DNA of 57,156 nucleotides from Oikopleura dioica (taxonomy: Eukaryota; Chordata; Appendicularia; Copelata; Oikopleuridae), in assembly GCA_907165135.1 (NCBI GenBank), contig CAJRAX010000011.1, positions 1 through 57,156 on the forward strand, written 5' to 3'. Made by a program: the position numbers and the translations under genes. Of the stretch, positions 1-12,594 are shown piece after piece. Each line of letters begins with the position of its first letter. The first letter of the stretch is position 1. The notes under the pieces are model-generated. The model did no database searches. It had not been told where the DNA came from and was given only the letters and a program-made list of their open reading frames with translations.

Positions 1-103
1 AGCACGCTACGGGCCTACGGCCCTTGCGCGCATTTTCTGATAGAGAACTCATTGGGTTGGCAGGGGCAGTCTTTTCTACCGCTGGGACTCATTTTTGGCA
101 GCA

Positions 104-245
104 AACAACTTCTGCATTCGCAGAATAATAGTTGTTTTCGCCAAAAAAATTTTTTCACAGAATTATTCTCCCGGAAAGGGGGTCTTATCGTGAGAATAAT
201 TCTGTTTTTCACAGAATTGTTCTGTGCACAGAATTATTCTCCCGG
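104..245. repeat. Short direct/inverted repeat cluster
   Basis: The 19-bp string CACAGAATTATTCTCCCGG occurs at about 156-174 and again at 227-245, and its core is inverted between them (GAGAATAATTCTG near 192-204). The first 40 bases also hold a small GC-rich palindrome (GGGCCTACGGCCC). No coding signal is seen. It looks like the end of a foldback element cut by the window edge. Confidence 0.6.
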
Positions 246-264
246 TTGCCCGACATTTCTCGAT

Positions 265-605
265 GACACTGACCATCAAAAGATGTCCTAAGATGTCAAT
301 TTCGATGGACATTTCTTGACATTTCTCGACATCTGCAGACATTTTGAGTTATTTCTACAAGTCGCAACATAAGGCTTTTTGTAAGTTAATGTCTCACAAT
401 GTCTAGAGACATCCTTTAATGTCAAAAGATGTCTATAGAAGTCATTTGACATCCCTTGACATTTCTCGACATCTCGAGACATCTTAAGACATTCATCAAG
501 TCTCAAGATGCCTCTGAACATCATGCAACGTCTCTCAATGTCAAGAGACATTCTTCAATGTCTGAAAATGTCTCTAGACATTTAAGGACATTCTGAGACA
601 TTTAT
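265..605. repeat. GACAT-rich interspersed repeat, copy 1
   Basis: About 340 bp made largely of GACAT/GACATT and its complement ATGTC, often as GACATTTCTCGACAT or GACATCTTAAGACATT. Both orientations alternate, so the block can fold on itself. The same word pattern recurs at 6285-6425 inside an intron of the glycosyltransferase gene, so this is an interspersed family rather than a local microsatellite. The short reading frame across it is repeat translation, not a gene. Confidence 0.75.
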
Positions 606-1337
606 TGGTCAAAATTTCAAAAACTCGATTTAGTATCAAAAATATTAATAATTTTTCAAAATATAAACTCTTCGACTTCTTCAATAATTCTTGAATTCAG
701 CTGCTTCGTACAACGAAGACGCAGTTTTCGGCTGCACGATGATGTGGGTCTGGCCCGATTGCTGCCCGCAGTGGCAGAATATGAACTTCCTTTCATAATG
801 AATTTCGCCTCTGTTCACTTTCTTACTATTCTTGACTAAACAGACTTTTGTTTCTAACGATAAAAACTTGGGATAAATAATTTAATTTCAATGTTCTGCA
901 AAATAAATATTCGAGACAGATACATCCCAAATCTTTTATTTTTCAGCAGCGGCAGAGGAGCAACAAGTTTGGCTCTTTTTTGTACAAAAGTACTACCGCA
1001 AATCTAGGTCGCAAATCATTTGAGATTCTAGGACCTTCTTTTGATAGCCAATAAGATTGCTTTATTTGGCCCACCGACCAATCAAAACCCTCAAAATCCA
1101 CTTTCAAAATTATTTTCTCCCCACTAATCGTCTCAAAATTAATTTATCCTACCTTTCAGGTTTTGATTTTGTCCAGAAATTTTATGATTCTGATAACTTT
1201 TTCTCCGTGGTAATAAAAACAGAGTCGTAATTTCAGAGTCACGAGAGCGCTTATTCGCCGGTTTATGATCTTCTGTTTTTGAGAAGAGAAATTAAAAACT
1301 CACTTTTGAATTCGAAGTCGAGAAAAAGTAGCTGCAG
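606..1337. other. Gene-free interval upstream of the kinase gene
   Basis: AT-rich, with no convincing gene. A stretch at about 1237-1335, preceded by TTTCAG, reads open in one frame until it meets TGA at the first ATG of the next gene. It could be an upstream exon joined through a frame slip, but I cannot support a start codon there. Confidence 0.4.
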
Positions 1338-3495
1338 ATGAGACAAGTAACGACACATCCAAAAGAATTGACGAGAGAAGCGGTTGAGAAATGGCTGGAA
1401 GGTTTTAAGAAGAAGTTGAAAAGAACGACGAGCAGAGATGATTTGGACAGACTGCTTTTGTCCGTTGAGAGACAAGAGTTTGAATATAAATGGAATGCTA
1501 ATTGGGAGGAGGTTGTTTTTGAAAATGGAGAAGGAAAAGTTTTGCGTTGGGGCGAAGAAAAAGAAAATGAGCGATTACCGCATTCCAAAACGATTCTTGA
1601 AAAAATACAAAATTGAAAATCGAAAAATCGCGCGATCAGAATTGAAAGAAGAAACTGGAGAATGGATTCTCGACAAATCTTTCAAATCGATTTCTGAAGG
1701 AGGAGAAGCGATCGTTTTGGAAGAAAAATTTGGAGAATTGGACGTTGCCGTCAGGGTGCAGGCTTTTGACTCGGCGCTCTTTTGGAAGAAGAGGAGGAGT
1801 TGAAATTTGAGATTCATCTTTCAAATGGTAAGAATAATTGTTTTATTTTTGATTTTTACATTCTTAGATTATGAAACCGCCGAAAACGACGAAAAATATG
1901 ACGTTCCCGTGATCCCCCGTCATTCCAATATTATCAAGAATTATTGCAGCATAGAAGTCTTCTTGAGCGAAGACGAAGACAACGATGACTGCCTCGGATG
2001 GATAACGATAATGGAAAAGTGCGACTGCGATCTTCGAAGCCGACTCAAAAAAGAAGATCTCAACTTGGAAGAAAAAAAGAAAATAGCAGTTGGAGTGCAA
2101 GACGGACTTGATTATTTGAAGAGCGTCGGAATCTGGCATCACGACAAGAAGCCCGAAAATGTTCTCTTGAAAGATGGAGAACCGAGATGGGTCGATTACG
2201 GGACGTTGCAAGAATTAACTGGAAGAAGGAGCTTACGCGAAATGGGCTACGCGCGGAGAGGAAGCAAATATAGATACAGTAAATTTTTATGTAAGTTTTT
2301 AATTCGGTTATCTTGAATTAATTTTTCGTTTATTTTTTAGATTCTGGTTCTGCTGCTTTTTCGGGAAGTGAAGAACTTTGTAATGAAGACGGAGGAGAGG
2401 GATCGCCACTTCATATTTTGATTCTCTGCGACTGGAAGTCTGCCTGGAGTCTTCTTTACAATCCCATCGAAGAAGGCGAGCGAGAAATGATCAAAAATGA
2501 ACTAAAGGTTTTTGGATTCTTCGTATTTTTTCGACAATTTCATTTTTTTTAGAAATTCAATGCGGCCTGGCTATCAAAAAAAACTCCAACAACCGATGAA
2601 ATCAAAAGTTTATCAGAAATCATTTCGCTAAAAAACGCGCCTTCCCATTTTTGCCTGGACGATCCAAGCTTGACAAAATCCTCCGCGATGGCCAATCTCA
2701 AACAGAAAATGACGAAACAAATCAATTTCGACTTCAAAAACGTGACGAAGAATGTTTTGAACCAGAAAGAAAGCAATCTTTGTGTGCCAATTTCAGTTAC
2801 TACTCTTTTGAGATGGGCCATCAAAAATGATTTGCGAGTTAAAAATGGATATTATGAATTATATTGTTCTTTTGAAAAAATCTTCACAATTCTGACGATG
2901 GTGATTTATCCGCGCAGTTTGGCTGGATTAAATTTAAATCCGAAATTCGAAGAACAAGAATTCCAAACAAACGAAATTGAGTTGCTTCTCAGAAGATTAA
3001 AATTTGAGACTTATTTGAATCCAAGTGGATGGGAAATTATTAAAAGAATGAGTAAAAGATTAATAAGAGGCAATTTTGATTTCGAGCTAGGTATCTTCAC
3101 TTTGTTATCATAACTTTGAAAATAATAATATATTTTCAGTGCTCCTCCACGACAAATTCTCCTCCACCCGTCCCCTGACAGTCACCGGCGCCTACCTAAA
3201 TCCCGACGGATCTGTGTTTTCCCACCAAATGGTGCTTGACCGCGTCGAAAACTCCAAATTCATTCTCCAAAACACACTCATCGACCATTCTGGCACTAAA
3301 ATCGAAATTCCTCAGAACAGGCCATTCTACGCCGAATACAAAATGATGAAAGATTGCTACGACTTCTACAAAAAATATGAGTATCGCGGAGACAACGGCG
3401 AGATCATGACTCTGGCGAACGAGCAGATCAAAAATATGAAGAAAGAAACTTGGCACCTTCTCCCACAGGCTTATTCGATTATTCTCAGAAAATAA
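1338..3495 (+). CDS. Protein-kinase-like domain fused to papain-like cysteine peptidase-like domain
   Basis: Exons: about 1338-1827, 1868-2290, 2341-2507, 2553-3090, 3140-3495; introns are 40-50 nt, GT...AG. The first exon needs two frame changes (near 1600 at a run of six A, and near 1770) to stay open. The kinase part shows a glycine-rich strand followed by VAVR (usual Lys replaced by Arg), then GIWHHDKKPENVLL (catalytic loop, HRD changed to HHD but Asp and Asn kept), WVDYGT (DFG changed to DYG) and CDWKSAWSLL as helix F. The last two exons encode a second domain: NQKESNLCVPIS has Gln six residues before Cys as in papain, followed by FSHQMVLDRVE and ILQNT, giving Gln-Cys-His-Asn in papain order. 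Activity of either domain is inference. The stop is TAATAA. First ATG chosen because an in-frame TAG lies 9 nt upstream. Confidence 0.7.
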
Positions 3496-3929
3496 TAAAA
3501 ATCAATTTTCAAATGTTTGATTTCAAGTGCCTCGAATCATTCTCGTAACTGTAAAATTTTCTTAATGCTACTAATTAAAAATGACAATAAAAATGACGAT
3601 TTCACTTTATTTCTTTCGAATAATCATCAATATTAAAAGTCGGGAAGCCCAATTCTCCAGCAAGCAGGCTTTTCGTATCTTCCCATTCCCAAAATCAATC
3701 GCTTCTTGAGTAAAATATAATATTTTTGATTTCAAAAGAAGGCGGAGTTTTCGTACTTGGTCAGTCATAATTCGGCACTAGAACGAAATGCTACTGCCGC
3801 GGGCAATGCTAGCGCTCATACTTATTCTCTTAAATTGACGGAACGTTTGCTTATTAGTTAACTAAAGAGAATTCAGAATCAGAGAAGAAGATAGAAATTA
3901 TAAGCTTTCAATCTAGAGCTTGAGGCTCA
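3496..3929. other. Intergenic interval with 3' and 5' flanks
   Basis: About 430 bp between two genes on the same strand. It holds the 3' flank of the kinase gene (AATAAA-like words near 3490 and 3585) and the presumed promoter of the glycosyltransferase gene. No other gene is seen. Confidence 0.5.
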
Positions 3930-6900
3930 ATGTACGGGTATGTATCCCCTTAATTTTTGATACTAGAACTTATAATTAGAAGCAAGATAAAAAATCCGGA
4001 GAAAAATTTTTTTCTTTAAAATTTTTCCACTAAAAATAAAAGACCTTATTTTTTCAGACTGCGCTCAGTCCGCAGACGTCATGTATTCCTCATCTTCGCA
4101 ACAATCTTCCTCGTCATTTTCCTGACCAACAACACAAATGCAGTTCACCGACTCAGGCGGCTCGACATCGAGTCGATCGACTGGAGCAACTACGAAGAGG
4201 ACATCATTTCCCACGTCAAAGAAGAGCTCAATTCCATCGTGGAAAATCCCGAAGATTTTTTAGAATCAAAAAAGACCGAAGAGATAGAAGAGAAAATTGA
4301 GGAAAATGAGAAAACAACTTTGACGGAAACATCATCAACGTCAGCAACATCGACAATTTCGACAAGTTCGACAATTTCTTCCTCATCAACATCATCATCA
4401 ACAACAGAAAAAACTGAGAAGAGAATTGAGACGCCGAAAAGTGCAGAAAACAAAGAAGAAAATCAACAAAGAAAAAATGAAAAAGAGGTTGAAAATGAGC
4501 CAGAAAAACCATCCCATTCACCAGAACCGGAAATATCTCGAGTCAAAATCGAAAAAAACGCTCAAGAACCCGCCGCGATCGCGAAGCAAAAAGCGCTAGA
4601 AAACATCAAAAAACATCTGCAGCCAGCCAAAATCCCAGAAAAAGAATCCGTGCCTTGGGTTTATCCAACAATTCCAGCTCCTGGCGAAAAGAAAAAGGGC
4701 CCGCCAGTAGTGGCAAAACGCTTTGTCGTGAAAAAATTTCTGAATGCGACGAACATTCATATTTTTTATCGATCGCTCCCGGAGAAAACTGAGCAGAGGC
4801 GGCTTTTACGGGCGTATATGAAGATGTGGATGAGTGTTAATTCCGACGAGTCGATGCTTCCGATGAATTACTCGATCGTCTCTTTTGATGACGAAAAAAC
4901 AAGGCGAGAAAGCGAGAAATTCGGGGATCTCCACCTCTGCGCTCGGAATTCAAGCGAGCTGGAAGAATACACCCTTCTCATGAAAGCAGTGAATCTCGCC
5001 ACGGAAATGAATTTGAACGAAACCGAAGTCGCAATTTTCGCCTACACAACTGACCTCGTTGATTCCAGCGAAATCACCAGCGCGACCGGAAAATTGGCAG
5101 CGATCGACTCGGGTGGGGAGAAAAATATGATTTGCTTCAAAGGTTCTAGCAGGGATACGAATCATTATTCTAGTTGTGGAGAAAAACCGGTTTTTGCGCT
5201 GAGAGGAGATGTTGTCAAATTGTTGGCGAAAGAGATGGAGATTATCAAGCCTTACATGGGGAGCATTGAAGAACGCCGAATAGGTACATCTTTTTGTCTT
5301 CTTTTTATCGCAAGAAAATGATTAATTTTAGGCTGGTTGACTGGAATCGTCCGTGCTCGCTCGAAAATCGTAGGATTGGGCGTCAACCAAGACAACCACA
5401 ATCTCATCCAAATGCCCTTCGAACTCGAGCAGTTCAACGACTTCTACGAGGACAACTACGACTGGGGAATGGATCGAAAGCCTCGAAAACTGATGGACTA
5501 CGACCTGCCCGAAATTTACAGAAAACCAGCGGAATGGAAGATAGAAATAGAAATAGCGCCACCTTGCGACCCTTCTCCTTACTTGTATCTCGTGAAAACT
5601 TCCAGGTAAAAATCGAAATTGAGTCACGTGATGAAACTTTCAGGAAAAATTTTGAGCGTCGAAATTTTCTCCGGGCGTTTCAAGAGTTCGACAAAAACTC
5701 GACCAAGATCGAAAATCTTCCTCAAATGCGATTTTTGCTTGGAAAAGGAAAATCCTCGGAAGACCCTTCCATCGAGAAATTCATTAAAAAAGAGATGAAA
5801 GAGCACGGCGACTTGGTGGTTGGAAAGTTCATCGACGAATACGACAATCTTCCTCACAAAACAATGGCTGGCTATACTTACTTCGCCGAAAACTGCATGA
5901 AACCGCACAAGAAGCAGTACGTGATGTTTATCGATGACGATGTCTTGCTGGACGTCGAGCATCTCGACAGTTATTTCAAGCAACCAAACGCTAGCGACTT
6001 CACTTGCTTTGGATTCCTCGGAGAACATGCGAGGCCGAATCGATGGGGAAAATACAACGTTACAATTGAACAGTGGGCGGGCGGTCATTTCTTTCCGAAA
6101 TTTTGCTCCGGTAGGATCTTTTTCCTGCTTCAAATTCTTTATGTTTCAGGTCCTTGCGCTGGAATGACGGCAAAAATGAGCGAGAAGATATATGAGGCAG
6201 CTTCTACGACGGATGCCAAGGGGTTCAAGCTTGAAGACGTCCTTTTTACAGGTTAAGAACTTTCTTAATGTCTACTTTTAGAGAAAAAGAGACATGACGA
6301 GACATCTCCTGACATTGTCGGACATCTTCGGACATCAAGAGACATCAAGAGACATTCTTAGACATCCCAATGTCTTTTGATGTCAAGAAGTGTCGCCAGA
6401 TGTCTGGAGATGTCCCTGAATGTCAAAATGATAAAAAATTTTAACCAGCTCTTGATTTGCTCTCATCGTTGATTTCAGGCATTATTCGAACGAAAGCGGG
6501 CATCCCGGAGCCATCCTTTCAAAAAGACGTGTGCAAACATTTCGACCAAAAGACCAAGCAAGCGACGGAAATGTCGATGTGGCAATACATCCGACAGCTG
6601 TGCGCCCGGCGCAAATACATGTAAGAAACAACGGAAAAAAACAATGGCCCTAACTCATTTTAAAGGTCGACGATTCAAGATCTGGAAAAACTAGCGATCG
6701 CGTTCGGATTCGATCCGAATAAGTACGCGCACCTTAAAGTTGGCCTCCCCCCGGGCGTGTCGGCAAGAAAACCTCCCATCGTTGAAAAGGGGGTTTCGGT
6801 GGTAAAACCAGTCGACCTCGAGGGAAAAGTCGGAAAACCAATTTACCGAAAACCTGATCTTTCAAAACCCGGGCTATATCAGGCCCCAAAGCCGACAGTA

Positions 6901-6987
6901 AAAAAATCTCCAGTTGAAAAAGCTTCGCCTGCTTCTCAAGAAAAACCTTTTGCTAGAAAAAACATCCGAATCGCAGGAAAAAGCTAA
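3930..6987 (+). CDS. GT31-like beta-1,3-galactosyltransferase, type II membrane protein with extra N-terminal domain
   Basis: Exons: 3930-3937, 4058-5283, 5332-5605, 5644-6110, 6150-6251, 6479-6620, 6666-6987; all GT...AG, 846 codons in one frame with no slips. The first exon is only 8 nt and joins to a cytoplasmic basic stretch plus one membrane segment (HVFLIFATIFLVIFL), i.e. a Golgi signal anchor. A Ser/Thr/Glu-rich stem follows (about residues 50-200). The C-terminal half has GT31 hallmarks: EHGDLVVGKFIDEYDNLPHK, FIDDDVLLD (DxD-type metal site), the CSGPCAGM segment and LEDVLFTGI (the EDV motif). The usual RxxTW motif is not evident. About 250 residues between stem and GT31 domain form another globular region, possibly a second degenerate GT-A fold. 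The Lys/Pro-rich tail after the catalytic domain is unusual. Expected role: adding hexose to glycoproteins or glycolipids in the Golgi. Confidence 0.8.
6285..6425. repeat. GACAT-rich repeat, copy 2, inside an intron
   Basis: Lies wholly in the 227-nt intron 6252-6478 of the glycosyltransferase gene, the gene's longest. The left half carries GACATC/GACATT units, the right half the complementary ATGTC units (AGATGTCTGGAGATGTCC), so it can form a long hairpin. Same family as 265-605. Its insertion likely enlarged a formerly tiny intron. Confidence 0.75.
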
Positions 6988-9026
6988 AAAGAATCTTCTT
7001 TTCTGTGCAATCAAACCATTAGTTCCAAATGACAGATCATTCCAGAACAGTTCAAAATATTATATACTCAATTGAATAAACCAATTATTTGAAAAGAAAA
7101 CACTCTCGATCGGGTTCAAGTACTGACGAAAAAATATCAAAGGCGGGGAAATGCCCTCTTCGTGAAAGTTTACAAGTGGCCTTGTTGCAACAAATGGGAG
7201 CGATGCTATTTGAGGAACAATATTGTTTCCGACAAATTTGCTAAAGCAGATCCTAGGCTCAAATAAAATCGCCCCGGAAGCAAATTTTAAATTTATCGGC
7301 GACTGTCGTATTTGTCACAAATATTTTTTCTATAAAAAATTCAGGCGTTAAAAAATGATAAAATATTGAAAAAAATGTAAAATGAGAGTTTTTTAATGAT
7401 AAATTATTGTTTAACGATGTTTGTAAAACATGTTTGTTTAAAAAAGTTTCGAGAAAAAACGCCGGAAAAAGAAAAAGGTGCCGATGCGGGGAAACAAGTG
7501 AAGGTTAAGCCCTAATCGCCGCCTCGAAAGGGTTAATTTTGCTGCAACCGTTGTGCTCGGAGCTGAGCGCAGGGCTCTAGAAGACGCTGCCGTTATTAAT
7601 TTACGCATTTAGCGGATTTTCGTATTTTTCGCCGGCGCCAAAGAAGAATTGAATTATGCACTAGAAAAGTAGCGCAAAGGGAATTTATGAATTTCGCGTT
7701 TTCGGGAAAAAAGAAAAGGAATAATCCACTACTGCTGTGTTTTCCGGAAGAGGGCACTGTTCGCGGTCGATTGGCGATTTTTATCCGGCACTGGGCACCG
7801 CAGAATGCGATTAAAAGCCCCGCTGTTCATTATCACCTAATTGGGAAGGACTTAGCCGCTAAGCAAGAAGAATTTGGTCGAGTTTACATCGCTCATGAAA
7901 TTTAGCTGATTTTTAAAAAAGGGTAAAGAAGCAATCTTGCTCGATGAGCCCCCTTTCGCCACACTTGGAATCAAAGTTGGAAAGGAGAGCCACTCAATTG
8001 GCTTGTTCCATCCGGCGGTAGTGCTACAGTCACTAAGGAAATGAGAGGTACCCCCTTTTCATTTAATGTTTTCGAGAAGTTCAGAAAAGAAAAACTATTG
8101 AAAAAGATTGAAAACCAAAAGCAAACAAAGATGTGAGAGACATACAGAACTTCTCAATCAAATCCTTCCAGGCGAAGTAATTGATCAAAACCACAAGAAA
8201 GTGGGTAAACAGATCAAAAGCGATCGGACAGACTGTAGCTTTGGAATCAGAATACTTTGAGAAACAAAAGTAATCAAACATCCGCCACCCATCTCATTCT
8301 TACCCATCTCATTTCTTTTCTTTCCGTAGTTTCTTGAACAAGATCGCTTGGTGGAACAAAAACTATAGTTATTTAAGAAAACCCGTCAAAACGATGATTC
8401 TTTTAACAATAAAAGAATCTGATGCGTTAAAAATATCAACCCTTATTTCGTCAAAATCATCGTGAAAGCCGACCAATAGAGTCGCCTAACTGTTATCATT
8501 TCCATTTTAATCCCACTGAGTTGCGGAAATAAGCTTTCGTAATCGACAATTAAGTTTCTCAAGGAGCAAGTTGCTGAGTTAGTACCGCGGGTGGTCGCCG
8601 ATTTTCGGTATCGCCAGGAGGGCGCTCTCGCTCTCTTTTAGCGCGCTAGGACCGCCGCTGCGCCGCGCCCCGCTCAATCAGCTGCGAAAAAAGACGAAAA
8701 TCAAAGCCAAATGTAACAAAAGAAAATTACCTGATTACAATTTGAATTGAACAAGACCGATTCTTTTCAAGAGAGAATTTCAGATTCAAGAGAGATCAAA
8801 TGAAGAGCTTGAAAAACTGAAAACAGAAATCGCCGAAGAGGAGAATTTTAGGTATGCGACCGCACATTATTGCATTTTGACGGGAGAGTGTTCGGAATTT
8901 TGAATCAGACCCAAAATACCACGCTTGTTTTTGAAGATTCTAGCGCTGAAAACGAGCATCTTTCATTTGCATATTATCCCAGAAGGAATTGAAAGCCTAC
9001 GTGGCTTCTCATGACAACTCTTTTAA

Positions 9027-9056
9027 AGCCTGACTCAGGATTTCTACACAGGTTTC
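9027..9056. repeat. Fragment of hairpin element family A
   Basis: Contains CCTGACTCAGGATTTCTACACAGGTTTC, matching one arm of the family A elements at 9352-9457, 12595-12838 and 36932-37135. Only one arm is present. Confidence 0.55.
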
Positions 9057-9351
9057 TGAGCACAGTTCATCGAAAAATATCTCCAAACCTTTTTTAGTTT
9101 ATAAATATCGATCGAAAAAAGACGAGAACAATTTTATAGAGCGGAATAGGAAGCGCAGTGGGGAGGGAAGTTTTTGATGTACGGGGACAGGGCATAAATC
9201 GATTTTTCATGCCGAGGGTGAGAAACTTATCCAGGCCACCCGCTGACTCGATATATCGACTAATTTTATATTTTTTAACACATTGAAGTGTTGAGCGACA
9301 GATTTTAGGATCATCCTCGCTGCGCGACTTTAAAAACAGGCTCTGAGACAG

Positions 9352-9457
9352 GAAAAAACCTGTGTTGAAAACCTGAGTCAGGGTCTGAATTTAATTTTTG
9401 CTAATCATTTGACATCTTTCAGACCCTGACTCAGGTTTTGACACAGGTTTTGCTCAA
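9352..9457. repeat. Hairpin element family A, short copy
   Basis: The left arm AAAACCTGAGTCAGGGTCTG is matched by the inverted right arm CAGACCCTGACTCAGGTTTT, and outer arms (AACCTGTGTTG and ACACAGGTT) extend the stem. About 106 bp with only some 30 bp between arms. No open frame, so non-autonomous. Confidence 0.8.
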
Positions 9458-12400
9458 GAAAATATGCTCTTTTGAAGCAACAGTAAGATAAGTTTTTTGA
9501 TTCCTTTGTCTTTTCCGAGATCGATCGACCACGAAATTCGTTAGATCTTTTTCTTCTCTTCTTTCAAAATTACGGAAAAAGTAAGCGCTATCGATTAGCG
9601 CCGATTTAACGGGCGGAGGAAGTGAGCTTATCTAACCGCGTAATGCAGCGCGCGCTAAATTCGGCACCGCGGTTGCACCAAAAAATTTTCGGCCGCCGAG
9701 GCTGAATTTATTCAAAACGAATTTCCCGTGGCAGAGGGACACGAAAATGTCAACGCGTTGACTTGGACCGTGCTCGCGTTCGCAGGGGAAATCGGTTAAA
9801 ATATTCATTTTCTTTTCTTGTCATCACGCTGTCTTATCGTTTATCTACTGTATTTATATACAGTCTTTATGGTAAATATGAGCTAAGGCTCTGAAATATA
9901 TTTTCATTCGCTGAATAACAGATAAATGACAATTGTTGCGAAGGGCTTTTCATTAAAATATTTAAGGGCTTTGACTCAGCTTTGCAACGTACAATGTAGG
10001 CCACAATGTTGCAAGTTGCAAAATCGAAACTGAAAAACTGATAAGCTTTGATAATGAGCAGCGAGACCGTTTTTTCTCCTTGATTAAGCTCGGCTCAAGG
10101 CTTATCATCTTCCTTTGTTGCAAGCTTTTTTCTCTCTCCCAGGAGTTTTTTCCAAAACTAAATTGAATGTATAAGCAACAATAGCTCCTCTTCTGCCTGG
10201 CGGGTCCGCTTTTGATTAGCTATTTAGGCCATTTTGGGAAGCAAGTTACGATTCTAGCGCTCTCTGCTTTTATCCTTTGGGAGTGGTCAGCTACTGATAA
10301 GGTGAAGGAGCGCCTAAGCCCCGCCTTATCGCGCCGGACACACATTCATTCACTTAGTCCTTTTCGGGGTCAAATAATTACCTCCGCGCCGGCGTTCCCA
10401 GTCCGGCGTTCTTGACCTCTGCATTCGCCATCTGCGCACTCATCCATTTTTCGAGCCCTGGAATCAGGCTCTTCGAATATTAGTTTATCAAACTTTTTTG
10501 ATTGAGGATAATGAAGCGCGATTTTCAGCGCTTTTATGTTTTGAATTTTCGCGAGTCTCTCAGAGTCAAGAACATACCAGAGCTATTGACAAACGAAACG
10601 AGAAGCACTTGCTTCTGGAAGAGTGCTTTTCAATGAAGCAGCTCAGCCGAAAACTTCAACGACACTTAATCTACCGGCCTCAGAATCGCGAAAATGTTGA
10701 ATAGTGATAATAAGGGGGTCTCCTTTAGATGTCCATATTATAAAGGACAAAATTCGTTAAGAGGTAGAGTCTACCTGGTAGACCCTTGCATATAAGAATA
10801 CATTTTTGAGCCAAAAGCGCATTACAAAGGACGTATTTGATCTGGGAGTATTCCGATGGAAGTGAAAGTGACAAACTCTGACGCGGCCCCGTCGACCTGC
10901 CTCTTTTATATTTTGATAGTTAGCAAAGTGGCGGATCCTTATAAAAGTGCTCATTTGAGGTACACAGCCAGTAAACTGGGCTAAGGGGCCATCTAGCACA
11001 CGCAGTGAACACAATGGAGCTGCCGAGCAGTAAATATTTCATCGCAGATCAACACATCTGCTTTCTAAAAAAACTCAAACATGCTTTTCCTTCAATTTTA
11101 AACACACCCTACATACACACATCTCCTCTTTAGCCAAATGAGCAGGAAAAAAGTAATGAAAAATTGATTTCTTTTCAAAAAACTTTTTCTGTAAAATTGA
11201 CAAATTTATTTAAAAAATCAACTCGGATGTTTTTGAAGCCCAATTCGACCGCGGCTTATCCCTCATAACTCGATTTCACAAAGAAGGGCTTAGCTAAATT
11301 CGGGATCATAGACATCTGTTCAACCCCACTTTTCTTTCTTTGTCGGACCAAAAACCGCTTGAGCTCAAAGTTTTTCAACGCCATGGGAAGATTTGATTTT
11401 GAAGCTCTCTGTCTTCCTTTATTGAGCCTTTTTGCGAGAGGAATCCTTTTCAAATCCGCCGCCGAATGGGTTAATTTGGATAAAATATCCTCAACAAAGC
11501 GAGATTTTAAAACATAAACAACTCAAAATTCAATCAAAATTCAATGCTATGACATCGTTTTTTTTTCTCTTTGAATTTGAGAAACGATGATTGATTTTTT
11601 CATTTCTCGTAAAAATGAAGTTTCGAGACTCTCTGGCCTCTTCAGCGGCATTTTACGACTTTTGGGCTTAGTAGTACTTTTTGGTACGATAAAAAATAGC
11701 ATTCTTCATAACGATCGAGAGATATTTTGGCGCGAAGAATTCAGAAAAATCTTTTTCCAGGGAGAGATTTACAGGTAGTAGCTTTCTTCTTTTTGTTTGT
11801 TTTCGGGGGCGAACACTTGAATACTATCAGAATCGCTTCAAGTGAACTTGAAAAAGGAGAGAATCCATGAAATTGGCCTCGGAGATCCATCATTTTTTGT
11901 CGAAGACTAGGTAGATTTTCACGGCTTTATCGAACTGGAACTCGGTAATTTGCTTATTTCTTATGCAGGTCATCCCAATCCAGCTCTAATTAGATTCATT
12001 AATTAGTAGTTGCCCATGGGCTTTTTTAAACCTGCTCGCCAAGTTTAAATGCCAACTTCTCCAATCCCCAATTTTAATTCAATATTTTTGGCCCAAAAAG
12101 ACTTGGTCGATTCAAACCGGTGAAATCAGTTCTTGGCCAAAAACTTTTCAATACAAAAAATAGCCAAAATAAAGCATAAGCAAATACAGCCGAATATTCG
12201 TAAGAGGCACGAAGGAAATCCTTTTGTTAGCGTGTAACTCCATCGGATATTCGCTATTAAATTAAGTCTATTTGCTCTTTGCTCGCTTCCGTGATACAGA
12301 TCTGATTCGATAAAAGAATCTCTTCTCAGTTCTTATTTATATTTACTTGTTTTCCGAAGCACGGATCTGGCTTTGGCATTATTCAGTAATAAATTTACAC

Positions 12401-12594
12401 TGGCGCCGTCCCAAAAATCCTTCTCCCCGAAAAGGTCGCACCTAGCCCCACTCAGTGCTCATCTCTCAGATGGCATTTAGGATTAAAGTATCGCCCTGTC
12501 GAGTACTCTCAATTTTTCCCATCGTGTTTTTTATATTTCGATTCAAGGGTGAGCGGAAATTAAAATGACACTTTTGCCCTTTCCGTTTAAAAAA

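Noticed and set aside
7687-7905. 72-codon frame in the gene-free block
   Set aside because: No signal peptide, domain, splice partner or flanking signals; length is within chance for this sequence.
10757-11014. 85-codon minus-strand frame in the gene-free block
   Set aside because: No recognisable domain, no convincing splice sites around it and no partner exon.
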